NCBI RefSeq assembly: GCF_014199255.1
Contig: NZ_JACIJF010000011.1
Location: 44,699 to 108,698 of the forward strand
DNA: 64,000 bases
Direction of reading: 5' to 3'
Source: Sphingomonas xinjiangensis
Lineage (GTDB): Bacteria; Pseudomonadota; Alphaproteobacteria; Sphingomonadales; Sphingomonadaceae
In this document: positions 1 through 9,229 of the stretch, piece after piece
How the letters are laid out: the number at the start of each line of letters is the position of its first letter
Numbering within the stretch: position 1 is the first letter of the stretch
Translations under genes and position numbers: made by a program
Notes under the pieces: generated by a model
Told to the model about the DNA's origin: nothing
What the model saw: only the letters and a program-made list of their open reading frames with translations
The model's database searches: none

Positions 1-666
1 GCCGTGCTGGTAGTTGGCGGTGTCCTAGGCAGCATCGCTGGCGCGGGGCTGTTCACAATTCTGCAGGAAACCGGCCAGATCGACACCGTGATCGGCATTC
101 TGTACGTGCTGATGCTTGGTTCGATCGGCGGCTTGATGTTGCATGAGTCGGTCGGCGCAGTCCGGGTGGCGCGCGGCGCGCGTGTCGCCAAGCCCCGCAA
201 GCGCCGCCATCATCCGCTGGTCGCGATGCTGCCGCTGCGTTGGCGCTTCTATCGCTCGGGACTGTACATCTCGCCGCTCGCGCCGCTGCTGCTCGGTTTC
301 TTCACTGGCGTCCTGACGGTTCTGCTTGGGGTCGGCGGCGGCTTCATCCTCGTTCCCGCGATGCTCTACTTGCTTGGTATGGGAACGCAGGTGGTGGTGG
401 GCACGTCGCTCTTCCAAATCCTGTTCGTGACCGCCGCCGCTACGCTGGTGCACGCCACCACCACCAAGGCTGTCGACATTGTGCTGGCGGCGCTGCTGCT
501 GCTCGGGTCGGTTACCGGCGCGCAGCTCGGTGCCCGCTTCGCGCAGAAGGTCCGTCCCGAGTATCTTCGCCTGGCGCTCGCGGTTATGGTACTGCTTGTC
601 GCGTCGCGCATGTTCCTCGGCCTGGTGTGGCGGCCCGACGAGATCTACTCGGTCGAGTTGTCATGA
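1..666 (+). CDS. TauE/SafE family membrane transporter, 5'-truncated by window edge
   Basis: This reading frame is open from the first base, so the gene starts before the window and only its C-terminal part of about 221 residues is visible. It is very hydrophobic, with several membrane spans. It contains the glycine-rich GVGGGFILVPAML stretch that is typical of the second repeat of TauE/SafE (DUF81) proteins, which are thought to export sulfite, sulfoacetate or related organic anions across the inner membrane. Its stop overlaps the start of the next gene in an ATGA arrangement, so the two are probably co-translated. The substrate cannot be inferred from sequence. Confidence 0.85.
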   Translation, partial: AVLVVGGVLGSIAGAGLFTILQETGQIDTVIGILYVLMLGSIGGLMLHESVGAVRVARGARVAKPRKRRHHPLVAMLPLRWRFYRSGLYISPLAPLLLGFFTGVLTVLLGVGGGFILVPAMLYLLGMGTQVVVGTSLFQILFVTAAATLVHATTTKAVDIVLAALLLLGSVTGAQLGARFAQKVRPEYLRLALAVMVLLVASRMFLGLVWRPDEIYSVELS

Positions 667-1424
667 AGCGTGTCTGGCTTGCGCTCGCCGCCGCGCCCTT
701 GCTGATGGGGCAGGCCCAGCCCGTCTTGGTCCCCGACGTCTCCGAACGCTCTATCGAGATCGCCTACAGCTTCACCGGAGCCGAGCTCCTGTTGTTCGGC
801 GCGATCCTGTACCCGGACCCGCCGCCTGCGCGATCGGGCGAGGGCACGGACATCGTCGTGGTTGTGAAAGGACCGACGCAATCGGTGCTGGTCCGCGAAA
901 AGGAGAAGCTAGCCGGTATTTGGGTCAACTCAGACAGTATGCGCTACCGGTCGGCGCCCAGTTTCTATGCGGTCGCGTCATCGCGACCGATTCAGCAGCT
1001 AGTCGACGAGCGCACTCGCGCGATCTACGAACTGGGAGTGAGCAGCCTTCAGCTCTCGCCCGCGTCCAGTGCGTCGCCCGACGTCCAAGCACGGTTCGAC
1101 GCAGGTCTTGTGGACCTGCGCACGCGTGGTGGCCTGTACTATGAAGCGCCTCGCGCAGTGGAAATCACCGGCGGGGTCTTGTATCGCGCCCGCCTCCAGA
1201 TTCCTGCACGCGTTCCGGTCGGCAAGTTCACTGCCGAAACCTTTCTGATCCGCGATGGCCGCGTGCTCGCTGCGGCAGTGCGGCCCATCGACATCCGAAA
1301 ATCGGGCTTTGAACGTTTCGTTGCGCGTTCGGCCGAGCGTCACGCACTGATCTACGGTGTGACAGCGGTGCTGCTGTCGGTGCTACTCGGTTGGGGCGCA
1401 GGGGCTTTGTGGCGGCGCTTCTAA
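663..1424 (+). CDS. TIGR02186 family membrane-anchored protein
   Basis: This is a 253-residue protein. It has an N-terminal signal sequence (about residues 1-19, ending in a GQAQP stretch), a large extracytoplasmic domain, and one C-terminal membrane span just before a basic tail ending LWRRF. The order matches the alphaproteobacterial TIGR02186 family, whose function is unknown and which commonly sits beside a TauE/SafE transporter, as here. The ATG lies inside the upstream stop codon (ATGA), which fixes the start and implies translational coupling. A role as a periplasmic partner of the transporter is inference from this context only. Confidence 0.8.
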   Translation: MKRVWLALAAAPLLMGQAQPVLVPDVSERSIEIAYSFTGAELLLFGAILYPDPPPARSGEGTDIVVVVKGPTQSVLVREKEKLAGIWVNSDSMRYRSAPSFYAVASSRPIQQLVDERTRAIYELGVSSLQLSPASSASPDVQARFDAGLVDLRTRGGLYYEAPRAVEITGGVLYRARLQIPARVPVGKFTAETFLIRDGRVLAAAVRPIDIRKSGFERFVARSAERHALIYGVTAVLLSVLLGWGAGALWRRF

Positions 1425-1492
1425 GCGCCTGGATCATACGCAATATTTACCTCCGTTAGTTATATTCCTGCCGAATCGTGTAGGAGTATCCA

Positions 1493-3163
1493 ATGGACGG
1501 CCATTTCGGCGGACGTGTCTTTGATCCGGCGAACGCATTCCCGGCCAGCGATGCGCTGGTAGGGCGCGCCGCATTGAAGCCGATCGGCGCCGTCCTCGAA
1601 GTCGCTGGTGCTGCCAGCCGGGTGATGCTCGATCCCGTCGAACTAGACGCTTTGGCTGACAGCAGCGACGCCGCCGTCGCCCATGCGGGCCAGATGGGCA
1701 GCCAGGTTAAGATGCGCGTCGGCGGTACTTGGCTAATCGCCAATGTCCGCTCACTAAAGCTCGACAGCGGCGACCGCATCATGGCGGACATCGATTTCCT
1801 GGGCGAAGGCGACGAGGAACGCCTCACCGGCAAGCTCTACAAATTCCGCCGCGGCGTCACGCGCTATCCGACACCAGGCTGCCCGATCTTCCCGGTCTCC
1901 ACGCCCGACCTCAAGCAGATCTACGCCGCCGATGACCGCGCCAACATCGAGGTGGGCAACGTCTACCCAACCAAGGACATCCGCGCCGCCCTCTATATCG
2001 ATGCGATGCTCGGCAAGCACTTCGCACTGCTCGGCTCGACCGGCACCGGCAAGTCCACCGCGGCGGCGCTGATCCTGCACCGCATCTGCGAGTTGGCGCC
2101 GCAGGGTCATATCGTCATGATCGACCCGCACGGCGAATATGCCAGTGCGTTCAAAACGACGGGCGCGCTGTTCGACGTTTCGAACCTCCAAATGCCCTAT
2201 TGGCTCATGAACTTCGAGGAGCATTGCGAGGTCTTCCTCACTGCCAGCGGCGGCGATCGCCAGGTCGATGCCGACATCCTGGCCAAGTGCCTGCTGCTCG
2301 CAAAGGGAAAGAACCGCCTTGCCGCCGAGATCGGCAAGCTTACCGTCGACGCGCCGGTCCCTTATCTCTTGTCCGACCTTACACAGATCCTGCAATTGGA
2401 GATGGGCAAGATGGACAAGGCGACGGACACCGCGCCCTATCTGCGCCTGCGCAGCAAGATCGACGAGATCAAGTCCGATCCGCGCTATGCCTTCATGTTC
2501 TCGGGCATGCTGGTCGCCGACACCATGACGGCGTTCCTCGCGCGAATCTTCCGCCTACCTGGCGGAGGCAAGCCAATCTCGATCATCGATGTGTCGGGGG
2601 TGCCCAGCGAAATCACGTCGGTAGTGGTGGCGGTGCTCAGCCGTATGGTGTTCGATTTCGCGATATGGTCGCGCGGCGAGAACAAACGACCGGTGCTGCT
2701 GGTCTGCGAGGAAGCGCACCGCTACGTTCCCAACGAGCGCAACGCCAATGGCTCTTCGGTCGGCCGCATCCTCAGCCGCATTGCCAAGGAAGGCCGTAAG
2801 TACGGCGTGTCGCTCGGCCTGATCACCCAGCGCCCGTCCGACCTGGCCGAGGGCGTGCTTTCGCAGTGCGGCACCATCCTGTCGATGCGCCTCAATAACG
2901 AGCGGGACCAGGCTTTCGTCCGCGCGGCGATGCCCGAAGGTGCGCGCGGCTTCCTCGATTCGATTCCCGCGCTACGCAACCGAGAGTGCATTGCAGTCGG
3001 CGAGGGCGTCGCCACCCCCGTCCGCCTGCTGTTCGATGGACTTGAAGAAACAAAGCGTCCGGCTTCCGAAGACCCGCTCTTCTCGCAGCTGTGGCGCGAG
3101 ACAGGCGGCGAGGATCAGATGCTGGAACGCACGATCCGTCGGTGGCGCTCGCAGGGCAAGTAG
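1493..3163 (+). CDS. HerA-like ATPase (DUF87, FtsK/HerA superfamily)
   Basis: This is a 556-residue ATP-binding protein. Residues 1-130 fit the small beta-barrel that precedes HerA-type motors. The Walker A loop GSTGTGKST is at residues 181-189 and a Walker B LLVCEEAH is near residue 401, followed by a QRPSDL sensor-like segment. HerA proteins are hexameric DNA translocases. In archaea they act with the nuclease NurA in end resection, and in bacteria some pair with SIR2 or other nucleases in phage defence. No nuclease or SIR2 partner is adjacent here, so a housekeeping DNA-processing role is more likely than defence. An ATG with an upstream TAGGAG ribosome site supports the start. Confidence 0.85.
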   Translation: MDGHFGGRVFDPANAFPASDALVGRAALKPIGAVLEVAGAASRVMLDPVELDALADSSDAAVAHAGQMGSQVKMRVGGTWLIANVRSLKLDSGDRIMADIDFLGEGDEERLTGKLYKFRRGVTRYPTPGCPIFPVSTPDLKQIYAADDRANIEVGNVYPTKDIRAALYIDAMLGKHFALLGSTGTGKSTAAALILHRICELAPQGHIVMIDPHGEYASAFKTTGALFDVSNLQMPYWLMNFEEHCEVFLTASGGDRQVDADILAKCLLLAKGKNRLAAEIGKLTVDAPVPYLLSDLTQILQLEMGKMDKATDTAPYLRLRSKIDEIKSDPRYAFMFSGMLVADTMTAFLARIFRLPGGGKPISIIDVSGVPSEITSVVVAVLSRMVFDFAIWSRGENKRPVLLVCEEAHRYVPNERNANGSSVGRILSRIAKEGRKYGVSLGLITQRPSDLAEGVLSQCGTILSMRLNNERDQAFVRAAMPEGARGFLDSIPALRNRECIAVGEGVATPVRLLFDGLEETKRPASEDPLFSQLWRETGGEDQMLERTIRRWRSQGK

Positions 3164-3338
3164 GCACCCGCTCGGCCTGGTTTAGCTCTCTCGCAAGCAG
3201 GAGCATCGAGCGAGCATGCTTCGCGGCATGGGCTGGCGTCTGGAACAAGGAACGTTCGGCCCACACCTATTCAGCGCTGCCCTGACTTGCTTGCAACTTT
3301 GCAGGTAGATCAGCCGACCGATAGCCAGCCGCTAAGCC

Positions 3339-4802
3339 TCAATCCTCGTCCGTCTGCGCACCATGCCCGACCGGGACCGCCAGCAGCTGGCTCAGCTTGG
3401 CCTTGAATGCGCCCAGATCTTGGCCGCTTAGCTGGCGCATCGAATTGAACGAAACGGACCGCGGGTTCACCGCTACGCCGTTCTTGTACATCTCGTAATG
3501 AAGGTGAGGCCCAGTCGACAGGCCAGTATTCCCCACTGCGCCGATCTGCTGCCCCTTGCGAACATGCTGGCCCGGCCGCACCAGGATGCGGCTGAGATGG
3601 CCGTAGCCGGTGCCATAGCCATTGCCATGGTTCAGCTTGATCAGGTTCCCATAACCGGAGCTGCGCCCGGCGATCTGCACGGTGCCATCGCTGGCAGCGA
3701 AAACCGGCGAGCCCCAGGGCGCGGCGATATCGACGCCCCGGTGCATGCGGACATAGCCTAGGATTGGATGCCGGCGCATGCCGAAGCTTGAGGAGAAACG
3801 GCCCGGCGCAGGCATTGCCATCATCCCGGTGCTGTTGCCCCGGCCCGATCCGTCGAACCATTCGGTTTTGCCGTTATTCGCCCAGGGCAGCAGCTGCACC
3901 TTCTTGGCGCACCCCGAGAGCCCGGCATACATCAGAGCGCCCAGCCGCACTTCGCCGGTTTCGGCGCGCGCCTGACCGACGATGATGTCGAACGTGCAGC
4001 CCGATCCGAGCTGCGACACCGGCACGCGGCTGGCAAGCGTCTTGATATAAGCTTCCACCGCCTTTGCCGGCGCTCCGGCCGCCCGCGCCGAGCGGTACAG
4101 GCTCGACCCGATCGCACCCTGGATACGCAGCGGGGTATGGTCAATCGCGATGGGAATCTGCTTCAGCGCCAGATCGCCGCCGCCGCGCGCGACTTCCAAT
4201 TTCAAATCGAACTTGGCCCGGAAGGCGAGCTTTTCGAGAGGACGGGGCTGTGATTTATCGGCGCGGCGTCCCAGCGTTAGGTCCAGCATGGTGCCGGGCT
4301 GAATCTCGCCGAGCGCCAGTGCTTGAGTGACCAAGCTACCTACGCGTGCAGCATCAGCGGCGCCAACGCCGGAGCGTTGCAGCACCCCAAGTAGCGCGTC
4401 GCCCGAGGCGAGCTTAGCGGTTGATTCCAAGATCGGGCGCTCCGGCGTATCCGCCAGGGGCGCAACTAGCCGGGTCGCCGCGACCCGGTACCCGGTAGTG
4501 GCGCCCTGACCGAGCGGCCGGATTGCCTGGGCGCGAGCGGCCTCCCATTCCGCGCCTTTGAGCGGAGCGGGAACGGTACCGTAAATCGGGTTTTCCAGCC
4601 CCGGCGCGAGCAGCCACGTCAGCGTGCAAAGGCCGACGCAGGTTGCTGCCCCGCGAAACCAAGTGAGCGATCCGATCCGCGCACCAAGATCGGGTGCCGG
4701 GTCGAAGTCGAAGCGGCGCGGACGCAGCGCCAGCGCGGCGCTCGGGGTGGCAGCTACAGGCGGGCGCGCCAGCGTGGACGTGCCGCCGCCACCTAGATCC
4801 AT
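3339..4802 (-). CDS. M23 family metallopeptidase (LytM-type envelope hydrolase)
   Basis: This 487-residue protein has one N-terminal membrane span (about residues 49-66) and a long linker. Its C-terminal M23 domain carries the zinc-site motifs HRGVD (H354, D358) and HLH (H433, H435). Family members cleave peptidoglycan cross-links or act as degenerate amidase activators; here the ligands look intact. The frame extends upstream to a TTG at 4874, but I prefer the ATG at 4802 because a CtrA box at 4900-4914 places a promoter in between. It is divergent from the helicase gene at 5063. CtrA control would fit a role in growth or division, which is inference. Confidence 0.88.
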   Translation of the reverse strand: MDLGGGGTSTLARPPVAATPSAALALRPRRFDFDPAPDLGARIGSLTWFRGAATCVGLCTLTWLLAPGLENPIYGTVPAPLKGAEWEAARAQAIRPLGQGATTGYRVAATRLVAPLADTPERPILESTAKLASGDALLGVLQRSGVGAADAARVGSLVTQALALGEIQPGTMLDLTLGRRADKSQPRPLEKLAFRAKFDLKLEVARGGGDLALKQIPIAIDHTPLRIQGAIGSSLYRSARAAGAPAKAVEAYIKTLASRVPVSQLGSGCTFDIIVGQARAETGEVRLGALMYAGLSGCAKKVQLLPWANNGKTEWFDGSGRGNSTGMMAMPAPGRFSSSFGMRRHPILGYVRMHRGVDIAAPWGSPVFAASDGTVQIAGRSSGYGNLIKLNHGNGYGTGYGHLSRILVRPGQHVRKGQQIGAVGNTGLSTGPHLHYEMYKNGVAVNPRSVSFNSMRQLSGQDLGAFKAKLSQLLAVPVGHGAQTDED

Positions 4803-4899
4803 TCCATGGTCGTTCCGCAGGAACAAGGCGTGATGCCCCCATTTGTTACGCTGTAGCCGCAACCCCCGGCTCAAGGCGAATCACTGTGGAGCAACGGGC

Positions 4900-4914
4900 T
4901 TAAAGTCAAATTAA
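4900..4914. promoter_or_regulatory. Perfect CtrA-type box, TTAA-N7-TTAA
   Basis: The sequence TTAAAGTCAAATTAA matches the full CtrA recognition consensus exactly. It lies in the 260-base gap between the divergent M23 peptidase (ATG at 4802) and helicase genes. GANTC methylation sites flank it at 4878-4882 and 4928-4932, with another at 5047-5051. CtrA is the alphaproteobacterial cell-cycle response regulator. Which of the two genes it controls is not decidable from sequence; the distance suits the peptidase best. Confidence 0.6.
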
Positions 4915-5062
4915 GCAGCCTGCCCTCGATTCGCCCCTGCGATGGTCCGTTTCGGGTCCGCGGCGAATGGAAAACAACACAACAATTCTGCGTAAAAGCT
5001 ACATGGTTAAGGAAAATGAACAATCAGGGGGTGTTGCTTAAGGGCTGACTCGGAACGATCTT

Positions 5063-7627
5063 GTGCCTGACATGAGCCAGTTCGCGCGTTCTCCCATCAC
5101 GGCGGTGCTGGGCCCGACAAATACCGGCAAGACCCATCTCGCGGTGGAGCGGATGTGCGGCCATGCCAGCGGCATGATCGGCTTCCCGCTGCGGCTGCTT
5201 GCCCGTGAAGTCTATGACCGCGTCGTCAAGATGAAGGGCCCCGAACATGTCGGCCTGATCACGGGCGAAGAGAAGATCCTGCCGCCCAAGGCGCGCTGGC
5301 TGCTATGCACCGCCGAAAGCATGCCGCTGGAGCGCGACGTGGCGTTCGTCGGCCTGGACGAGGCACAATTGGGGGCGGATCCGGAGCGCGGCCATGTCTT
5401 CACCGATCGGGTGTTGCGCGCGCGGGGGCGCGAGGAGACCATGATTCTTGGGTCGGAAAGCCTGAAGCCGATGCTGAAAGCGTTGGTGCCCGATGCCGAG
5501 GTGATCGGGCGGCCCCGCTTTTCCACGCTGAGCTATGCTGGCGCCAAGAAGCTGTCGCGGCTGCCTCGCCGCTCGGCGATCGTCGCGTTCAGCGCCGAAG
5601 AGGTCTATGCCGTCGCTGAGGCGCTTCGCCGCCTGCGCGGCGGTGCTGCCGTGGTGATGGGCGCGCTTTCACCCCGCACGCGCAATGCGCAGGTCGCGAT
5701 GTTTCAGGCGGGCGAAGTTGATTATTTGGTAGCCACCGACGCGATCGGTATGGGCCTTAATATGGACGTGGCGCATGTCGCCTTTGCCTCGCTCAACAAG
5801 TTCGATGGCCGCCGTCAGCGCCGGCTGACAATCGCGGAGATGGCGCAGATCGCCGGCCGCGCCGGACGGCACCAGCGCGACGGTACGTTCGGCGCGTTGA
5901 GCGAGGAAGGCCCTAGCGCCTTCACGCCCGAGGAAGTGCTCGCGATCGAAGGGCATCAGGTGCCCCGCCTTGAACATCTGTTCTGGCGCCAAGGGGAGCC
6001 CGATTTCGCCAGCATCGACGCGCTGGTCGCCAGCCTGCAAGCCAAGCCGGAAGCCGAAGTGCTGCGCGCAGCACCGCAGGCGGTTGACTTGGCCGTTCTC
6101 AAGCGCTTGGCCGAGGAGGATTGGATCCGTGCCCGCGTCCGCTCTCCGCGCATGGTTGCGCGGCTTTGGGCCGCCTGCAGCCTGCCCGATTTCCGGAAAC
6201 TCGGCGTCGATCCGCATGCTCGCTTCGTTGGTCGTGTCTTCGGCCACATCTCGGAAGGCGCCGGTCATCTGCCCCACCAATGGTTCGCCGACGAGCTACA
6301 GCGGCTCGACCATATGGGCGGCGATGTCGAGGTGCTTGCCGGGCGTATCGCCGCAGCGCGCAGCTGGGCCTATATCGCGCACCGCGCTGACTGGCTCCAA
6401 GACCCGACCCACTGGGCCGAACGCACTCGCGCCGTCGAGGAGAAGCTATCGGACGCGCTTCACGCCAGCCTGACCCAGCGCTTCGTCGACCGCCGCACCA
6501 CCGTGCTCCTGCGCCAGATCGGCGCGGACGCCACTGACCTGCCCGTCACCATCGGGCCGGAAGGAGGGGTCAGCGTTGAGGATCATCCGCTGGGCACGCT
6601 TAGCGGCTTCCACTTCAGCGTGTCGCCGGACGCCCGGGCGGCCGACAAGCGGATGCTGCTCGCTGCGGCCGAAAAGCGCCTATCCAGCGAATATCGCCGC
6701 CGCGGTGAGGCACTGGCAGAGGCGCCGGACACCGAACTTTCTCTCTCCCCCGTCCGCCCCGTGCCTGTCGACGGGCAGGTCTCCATTAATCTCCAGGCCG
6801 GCGCGATGAACGGCGGTTCCAAAGCCTTGAACCAAACAGTGTTCTGGGGCGAAGTTCCGGTCGCGCGGCTCACTGCGGGCACGAGCATCGCGCGGCCGAA
6901 GATCGTCCTCGACCGCGCGCTCGATGTACTGGAGGCGCGCGTACGCATCGCGGTGCAGGCGCGGCTCGATCAATGGTTCGCCGCTCAGCTCGCCAAGCAC
7001 CTGCCCGTCTTTGCGCAGTTAGACGTGACGTTGCGCGACCCACACGCCGGGGGGCCTTTGCGAGCGCTTGCCCATGCCCTGCTCGACGCGGGTGGGCTGA
7101 TGCCGCGTCGCGCGGCTGCGCATCTGGTCGAAGCGCTTGATGGTGACGCGCGCAAGCGGCTGCGCAAGCTTGGGGTGACGATTGGCACGCTCGATCTGTT
7201 CGCGCCGGCCCTGCTCAAGCCCGGCGCTGCCCGCTGGCGCCGCGAGTTGATGGGATTGGCAGAGGCACCGCGCGACGGTGCCTCCGTGCTTGCGCGTGGC
7301 ACTCCCGGCGCCGATCTTCCCCATGGCTTCCGCCCCCTAGGACCTCAGGCGGTACGCGTTGACCTGGTCGAACGTATTGCGCGCGCCGCGCATGACAGCC
7401 GGCAGGGACGCAAGCCCTTCACTCCTGACCCCGCGCTCGCCACCTCCATCGGGTTGAACCCTGAAACGCTGGCGCGGCTCATGGCGCAACTCGGGTTCCG
7501 CACCGCCCGCACGCAGGAAGGCGAACCCCCGCGATGGATTTGGCAGGGGCTCACGCCGGCGGCAAAGCCGAAAGCGCCCCCTAGCAACAACGCCTTTGCA
7601 GCCCTTGCCGGCCTCCGTGATGGATAA
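5063..7627 (+). CDS. SUV3-like DEAD/DEAH-box helicase
   Basis: This is an 854-residue superfamily 2 helicase. Walker A is GPTNTGKT at residues 17-24, followed by a DEAQ box at 99-102, the second RecA-like domain with a QIAGRAGRHQRDG motif VI, and a long C-terminal extension. The layout matches the alphaproteobacterial homologues of mitochondrial SUV3 (sometimes named MgpS), presumed RNA helicases that assist RNA decay. The start used is GTG at 5063; an ATG three codons later at 5072 is equally possible. The gene overlaps the S4-domain gene by eight bases, so the two are probably one operon acting on RNA. Confidence 0.88.
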   Translation: MPDMSQFARSPITAVLGPTNTGKTHLAVERMCGHASGMIGFPLRLLAREVYDRVVKMKGPEHVGLITGEEKILPPKARWLLCTAESMPLERDVAFVGLDEAQLGADPERGHVFTDRVLRARGREETMILGSESLKPMLKALVPDAEVIGRPRFSTLSYAGAKKLSRLPRRSAIVAFSAEEVYAVAEALRRLRGGAAVVMGALSPRTRNAQVAMFQAGEVDYLVATDAIGMGLNMDVAHVAFASLNKFDGRRQRRLTIAEMAQIAGRAGRHQRDGTFGALSEEGPSAFTPEEVLAIEGHQVPRLEHLFWRQGEPDFASIDALVASLQAKPEAEVLRAAPQAVDLAVLKRLAEEDWIRARVRSPRMVARLWAACSLPDFRKLGVDPHARFVGRVFGHISEGAGHLPHQWFADELQRLDHMGGDVEVLAGRIAAARSWAYIAHRADWLQDPTHWAERTRAVEEKLSDALHASLTQRFVDRRTTVLLRQIGADATDLPVTIGPEGGVSVEDHPLGTLSGFHFSVSPDARAADKRMLLAAAEKRLSSEYRRRGEALAEAPDTELSLSPVRPVPVDGQVSINLQAGAMNGGSKALNQTVFWGEVPVARLTAGTSIARPKIVLDRALDVLEARVRIAVQARLDQWFAAQLAKHLPVFAQLDVTLRDPHAGGPLRALAHALLDAGGLMPRRAAAHLVEALDGDARKRLRKLGVTIGTLDLFAPALLKPGAARWRRELMGLAEAPRDGASVLARGTPGADLPHGFRPLGPQAVRVDLVERIARAAHDSRQGRKPFTPDPALATSIGLNPETLARLMAQLGFRTARTQEGEPPRWIWQGLTPAAKPKAPPSNNAFAALAGLRDG

Positions 7628-7949
7628 GGACGGCCCCATGCGGGTGGATCGCTTCCTGTGGTTTGCGCGCTTGGCCAAGACGCGCAGCGCCGCGCAGGCG
7701 ATCGCCGAAAAGGGTACGCTGCGCATCGACGGGCGCCGTGTCGAACGCGCGGCGGCGCCGGTACGCATTGGATCGGTCCTCGCCTTTCCTCTTTACGGCA
7801 AGATTCGCGTCGTGCGCGTCGAACAGTTTCCCGCGCGCCGCGGCCCACCTGCGGAAGGCCGTGCCTGTTATCAGGAACTTGCCACCGATGGGGTCCAAAG
7901 CCTCGCGCCCAACCCTGCAAACGTGTCGCAGGATGCTGCATCCGATTGA
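7620..7949 (+). CDS. RNA-binding S4 domain protein (Hsp15-like)
   Basis: This small basic protein begins, after a few residues, with MRVDRFLWFARLAKTRSAA, the classic opening of an S4 RNA-binding domain of the Hsp15/YrfH type. Hsp15 binds stalled 50S subunits carrying nascent chains. The start at 7620 overlaps the helicase stop by eight bases; an internal ATG at 7638 sits directly at the domain and may be the true start. The C-terminal 35 residues are low complexity. Coupling to an RNA helicase fits a role in RNA or ribosome metabolism. Confidence 0.85.
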   Translation: MDKDGPMRVDRFLWFARLAKTRSAAQAIAEKGTLRIDGRRVERAAAPVRIGSVLAFPLYGKIRVVRVEQFPARRGPPAEGRACYQELATDGVQSLAPNPANVSQDAASD

Positions 7950-8013
7950 CGGGGCAGACGCTCACGCATAGCAGGGCGGCTTTCCAGACGTTCGATCAGA
8001 GGCCCGCACTCCC

Positions 8014-8352
8014 ATGACCTATGTCGTCACCGACGCCTGCATCCGGTGCAAGTACATGGATTGCGTCGAAGTCTGTCCGGTCGACTGCTTTTACGAAGGC
8101 GAGAACATGCTCGTCATCAATCCCAACGAATGCATCGACTGCGGCGTGTGCGAGCCCGAATGTCCAGCCGAGGCCATCCTGCCGGACACCGAGAACGGCC
8201 TGGAAAAGTGGCTGGAGCTCAACCGCACCTATTCCGAGCAGTGGCCCAACATCACAGTGAAGGGTGAAGCGCCGGCCGACGCCGACGCGATGAAGAACGA
8301 AACCGACAAGTTCGACAAGTATTTCTCTTCGGAGCCCGGCACCGGCTCCTAA
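8014..8352 (+). CDS. fdxA: 7Fe ferredoxin FdxA
   Basis: This is a 112-residue ferredoxin with both cluster motifs near the N terminus. Cysteines 9, 17, 21 and 50 should hold a 3Fe-4S cluster, and cysteines 25, 40, 43 and 46 a 4Fe-4S cluster. Cys12 corresponds to the free cysteine of the Azotobacter-type protein. The long acidic C-terminal tail is typical of this family. It is a soluble electron carrier. It lies between the S4-domain gene and carD on the same strand, an order common in alphaproteobacteria. ATG start with preceding purine-rich sequence. Confidence 0.93.
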   Translation: MTYVVTDACIRCKYMDCVEVCPVDCFYEGENMLVINPNECIDCGVCEPECPAEAILPDTENGLEKWLELNRTYSEQWPNITVKGEAPADADAMKNETDKFDKYFSSEPGTGS

Positions 8353-8597
8353 GCCGTCAGCACTGGCAGCGACCGTACCGGTCGAACCGCCGAAAACCGC
8401 GCATTTTCGGGCGCGGACGGCGACGTTTGGCTGGTAATTTTATTACGAGCGTGTTAAAGGGACCACGACGTAGGCGAAATCCGCCTCCGCCCGGAGAAGA
8501 ATACGAGTCGCCCCGGAAACGCCTGCCCCTTGCCTTCGAGCGCGGGGGGCCGACACCGCAACAGTTCGGGGCCGGTTACACGAAAGGTTCCTCGCAC

Positions 8598-9131
8598 ATG
8601 GCTGCCAAGGCGCTGTCCTTCGATGTCGGCGATTATGTCGTTTACCCTAAGCACGGCGTGGGCCGTGTGGTTGAGCTGTTGAAGCAGGAAATCGCGGGCA
8701 TGCAGCTTGAGCTGTATGTGCTCCGCTTTGAAAAAGAAAAGATGACGCTCCGCGTGCCGACCAACAAGGCCGAGAGCGTTGGCATGCGCAAGCTATCGAG
8801 CGACAAGACGCTCAAGGAAGCGCTTGAGACGCTGAAGGGCAAGCCCAAAGTAAAGCGCACCATGTGGTCGCGCCGGGCCCAGGAGTATGAAGCCAAGATC
8901 AATTCGGGCGATCTGGTGTCGATCGCCGAAGTGGTCCGCGACCTGTTCCGAGCCGACGACCAGCCCGAGCAGAGCTATTCGGAGCGGCAGATCTTCGAAG
9001 GTGCCGCATCGCGCCTCGCCCGCGAACTCGCGGCGATGGAGGAAACCGACGAACCCGCCGCGCTCAATAAGATCCTGGATATTCTGCGCAAGTCCGCGGC
9101 GATCTGGAACAAGGACAAGGTTCCGGCCTGA
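8598..9131 (+). CDS. carD: CarD family transcriptional regulator
   Basis: This is a 177-residue protein starting MAAKALSFDVGDYVVYPKHG, the RNA-polymerase-interacting domain of the CarD/CdnL family. An alpha-helical C-terminal DNA-binding part follows. CarD proteins bind the RNAP beta subunit and stabilise open complexes, often at rRNA and stress promoters. The frame stays open 171 bases upstream to 8427, but that extension is proline- and arginine-rich without CarD similarity. I therefore place the start at the ATG preceded by GAAAGG. The 245-base gap from fdxA suggests its own promoter. A strong terminator follows the gene. Confidence 0.92.
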   Translation: MAAKALSFDVGDYVVYPKHGVGRVVELLKQEIAGMQLELYVLRFEKEKMTLRVPTNKAESVGMRKLSSDKTLKEALETLKGKPKVKRTMWSRRAQEYEAKINSGDLVSIAEVVRDLFRADDQPEQSYSERQIFEGAASRLARELAAMEETDEPAALNKILDILRKSAAIWNKDKVPA

Positions 9132-9152
9132 TCTGCGTTTTAAATAGTGGGA

Positions 9153-9182
9153 GGGCGGTCGGCGACGGCCGCCCTTTTCTTT
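9153..9182 (+). terminator. Rho-independent terminator after carD
   Basis: An eight-base-pair stem (GGGCGGTC with GGCCGCCC, one G-T pair) closes a six-base loop and is followed directly by TTTTCTTT. It lies about 20 bases downstream of the carD stop codon on the coding strand. Confidence 0.85.
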
Positions 9183-9229
9183 GCCTCAGAGCCAGTGTAT
9201 TGCCTCATCAATACAGTTCTGGAGAAACC

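Noticed and set aside
4803..4874. Longer M23 peptidase start at TTG 4874
   Set aside because: The first ATG is at 4802 and a CtrA box at 4900 places the promoter so that the upstream part is probably leader.
8427..8597. In-frame upstream extension of carD
   Set aside because: It is proline- and arginine-rich, lacks CarD similarity, and the ATG at 8598 has its own ribosome site and matches the family start.
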